Assembly (NCBI GenBank): GCA_905182995.1
Contig: CAJJDP010000137.1
Location: forward strand, 186,001 to 250,000
Source: Paramecium octaurelia
Taxonomy: Eukaryota > Ciliophora > Oligohymenophorea > Peniculida > Parameciidae
Direction of reading: 5' to 3'
DNA: 64,000 bases
Positions 62,381-64,000 of this stretch are shown here, piece after piece (positions within the stretch are counted from its first letter, which is position 1; each line of letters starts with the position of its first letter). A program made the translations under genes and the position numbers. Under the pieces are notes generated by a model. The model ran no database searches, was not told where the DNA came from, and was given only the letters and a program-made list of their open reading frames with translations.

Positions 62381-63916
62381 ATGTTATAATCTAGTAATAA
62401 TGAAACCACTAATTAACAATATAAGTAAGTAGTTGAAAAGTATTAACGTTACTTGAATGAGAGAGCTAAACTGAAATAAAGGTCGGAAGATAAGTTAAGC
62501 ATAGCAGTCAGAAAAATTTATTTGAATCCTCTTTTACCTTCCTTATAATCTGATCTCTATTAAGAGACGAACAGACTTACTCAAAGACAGTCTTCTTTGC
62601 TAAAAGAATAGTATTCTTAATTTAAACAAGAATCTATAGACACAATCACCAATAACATCCAGTCATCGATAGTCACTCCTATTTTGAATTATGTAGGTAA
62701 AAATCAACATCGCAAATCTCAATCCAATTTGGATGGTTCTCAACAGCAAGGATTCTTTAATGGACTCTATAAAACCAAGAAAGTAGAATATCAGTCTAGA
62801 AATATCACAATCAAGGACTTAACTTAGAATAATAGAAATTCCTTAGAATCATGTCAAGACAACCGTACTCATCTACCCTCACTATAATAACCATAGAATG
62901 AGATGAGTAAGTATGCATCTAGGAAAAATACATCAAAAAAAGTTTTACCTGAAGAAATCGCATTTACCAATAGATGGGAAAGAGATCGGGGAAACAATGT
63001 AGTGAGAATTGATAGGTTTTAAGTTGAATAATTAAATAATGATGTTTTTGATTATATCCTGTCTTAAGACATAATGAAAATGTTTTTTCAAAACACCAAT
63101 CTTAATTAATTAAAAATCGTATTGTAAGAACTACTGAAAGGGGTTTATTATGAAAGCATCATTAATTTTGAATAGATGATTTAATTTTTTACTTCTCTTC
63201 AATTCACTTATCTAGAAATATTTTATATTAAGTATGCCATTGCTCAAGTGTTAATGAAGGCTAACTACAACTATCTATTTATTGAAAGAGCTCTGAATTA
63301 ATTTGAGGAGTATCGATATTTAATTTAAAAACCAATTCCTTTTATTACTAAGCTTTTTGACAATGGCTTTTATTCAAGTTTAGCCAAGGATCTAATGCTT
63401 AGATTACTGAGAAGTGTTGCCTATAATAAATTCTTACAAACAAACAGGTTTGAAAGTGAACAGTTCATTGTTGCAATTAAGAATGGGCTTTTCCCCTATC
63501 TAGTTGGAGAGTATGTGGCATTGCCATTACACTCAAGAATAAAGGATGTTAAAGCTGAATTATTTAGATAGCAAATCCTTAAGCCATTTATTAATAGTAC
63601 TTTTATTATTCAAGTCAAGAACTTACTTGGCGAATATAACCTAGAAGACCTGTATATCAAGGATGTAGAACGGAGATTATTATTCCCAAGAACGGAAATG
63701 GATCAATTCGAAGATACTCATTTTCCTTTGCATTACATGTTAACTTACATTTAATGTAAGAATACTCTTATCCCTTCTTATGACATTAAAGCTCTGATTA
63801 AAGTAATTAAAATAGATCCAATCATTACTGAATCTGATTCTACTATTTTTGTAGACAACGTAAAATATCTTTCCAAATTTGAATAAATATAAGATGATAT
63901 TTAAGTATTCTTATGA
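62381..63916 (+). CDS. uncharacterised 511-residue protein
   Basis: One continuous frame of 511 residues without a needed intron. The first 230 residues are basic, Ser/Asn/Gln-rich and likely disordered. From about residue 240 a helical domain follows (for example LLKGVYYESIINFEQMIQFF, KDLMLRLLRSVAYNKFLQ and LFPYLVGEYVALPLHSR). The start is the first ATG after an upstream in-frame TGA. No family recognised; soluble, no membrane segment. Confidence 0.7.
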
Positions 63917-64000
63917 AAATGTATATTAACATCTTTTTCAATTCTTAATTATCTTCATAAATTTATCAATATTATAATAATTGTATAATGCAACACAAGA

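Noticed and set aside
1-64000. Massive pseudogenisation (stop codons in nearly every gene)
   Set aside because: The stops are TAA and TAG only; read as glutamine in the ciliate code the genes are intact.

Overview
This window looks like a stretch of a Paramecium somatic (macronuclear) genome. TAA and TAG must be read as glutamine and only TGA ends genes: with that code every long gene opens up, and with the standard code almost none does. The DNA is very AT-rich, intergenic gaps are mostly 10-800 bp, and about 68 introns can be placed by frame and homology, all 18-32 nt long, nearly all GTA...TAG or GTA...AAG. A trichocyst matrix protein gene and long membrane proteins with a ciliate-style PAS domain agree with this. 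I cannot name the species. No rRNA, tRNA, CRISPR array, transposon or telomere was recognised.

Layout. 0.4-10.7 kb: a coiled-coil protein and two long convergent multi-membrane proteins (the second with a clear PAS domain). 11.0-13.8 kb: a DCN1-like neddylation gene present twice because of an assembly join at an N (12446). 13.9-20.7 kb: a protein disulfide isomerase divergent from a SET-domain protein with a signal peptide, then a coiled-coil protein and a long-chain acyl-CoA synthetase. 21.0-25.1 kb: EB1, a seven-helix receptor-like protein, a tetraspanin and a trichocyst matrix protein. 25.4-28.3 kb: a BAX-inhibitor/Lifeguard gene, again duplicated at an N (26784). 28.4-33.1 kb: poorly resolved small genes and Timeless. 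33.3-43.3 kb: SNF1-type kinase, alpha-amylase, CAP protein, a phosphatase-fold protein lacking its catalytic His, COMMD4, ribosomal protein uL15 and a sphingolipid desaturase. 44.0-49.7 kb: an unknown protein, Atg4, a small acidic protein, a NudE-like protein and a DNAJB12/14-type ER chaperone. 49.8-58.4 kb: a 1572-residue coiled-coil protein 15 bp from an SNM1/Artemis-type nuclease, a second kinase and prefoldin 1. 58.8-63.9 kb: a poly-Gln protein encoded by an ATT microsatellite, a 137-residue protein, a degraded region and a 511-residue unknown protein.

The genes are mainly housekeeping plus secretory/membrane functions. Several share very short divergent gaps (44 bp and 15 bp), so promoters must be tiny or bidirectional. 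I see no operon-like system and no clearly new machinery. The points most worth following are the two assembly duplications, the large share of AAG 3' splice sites, the SET protein with a signal peptide, the RNG-for-RHG pseudo-phosphatase and the single-base homopolymer frameshifts.

Exon models were worked out by eye from reading frame, intron ends and remembered family features; every resolved CDS length is divisible by three after intron removal unless stated.
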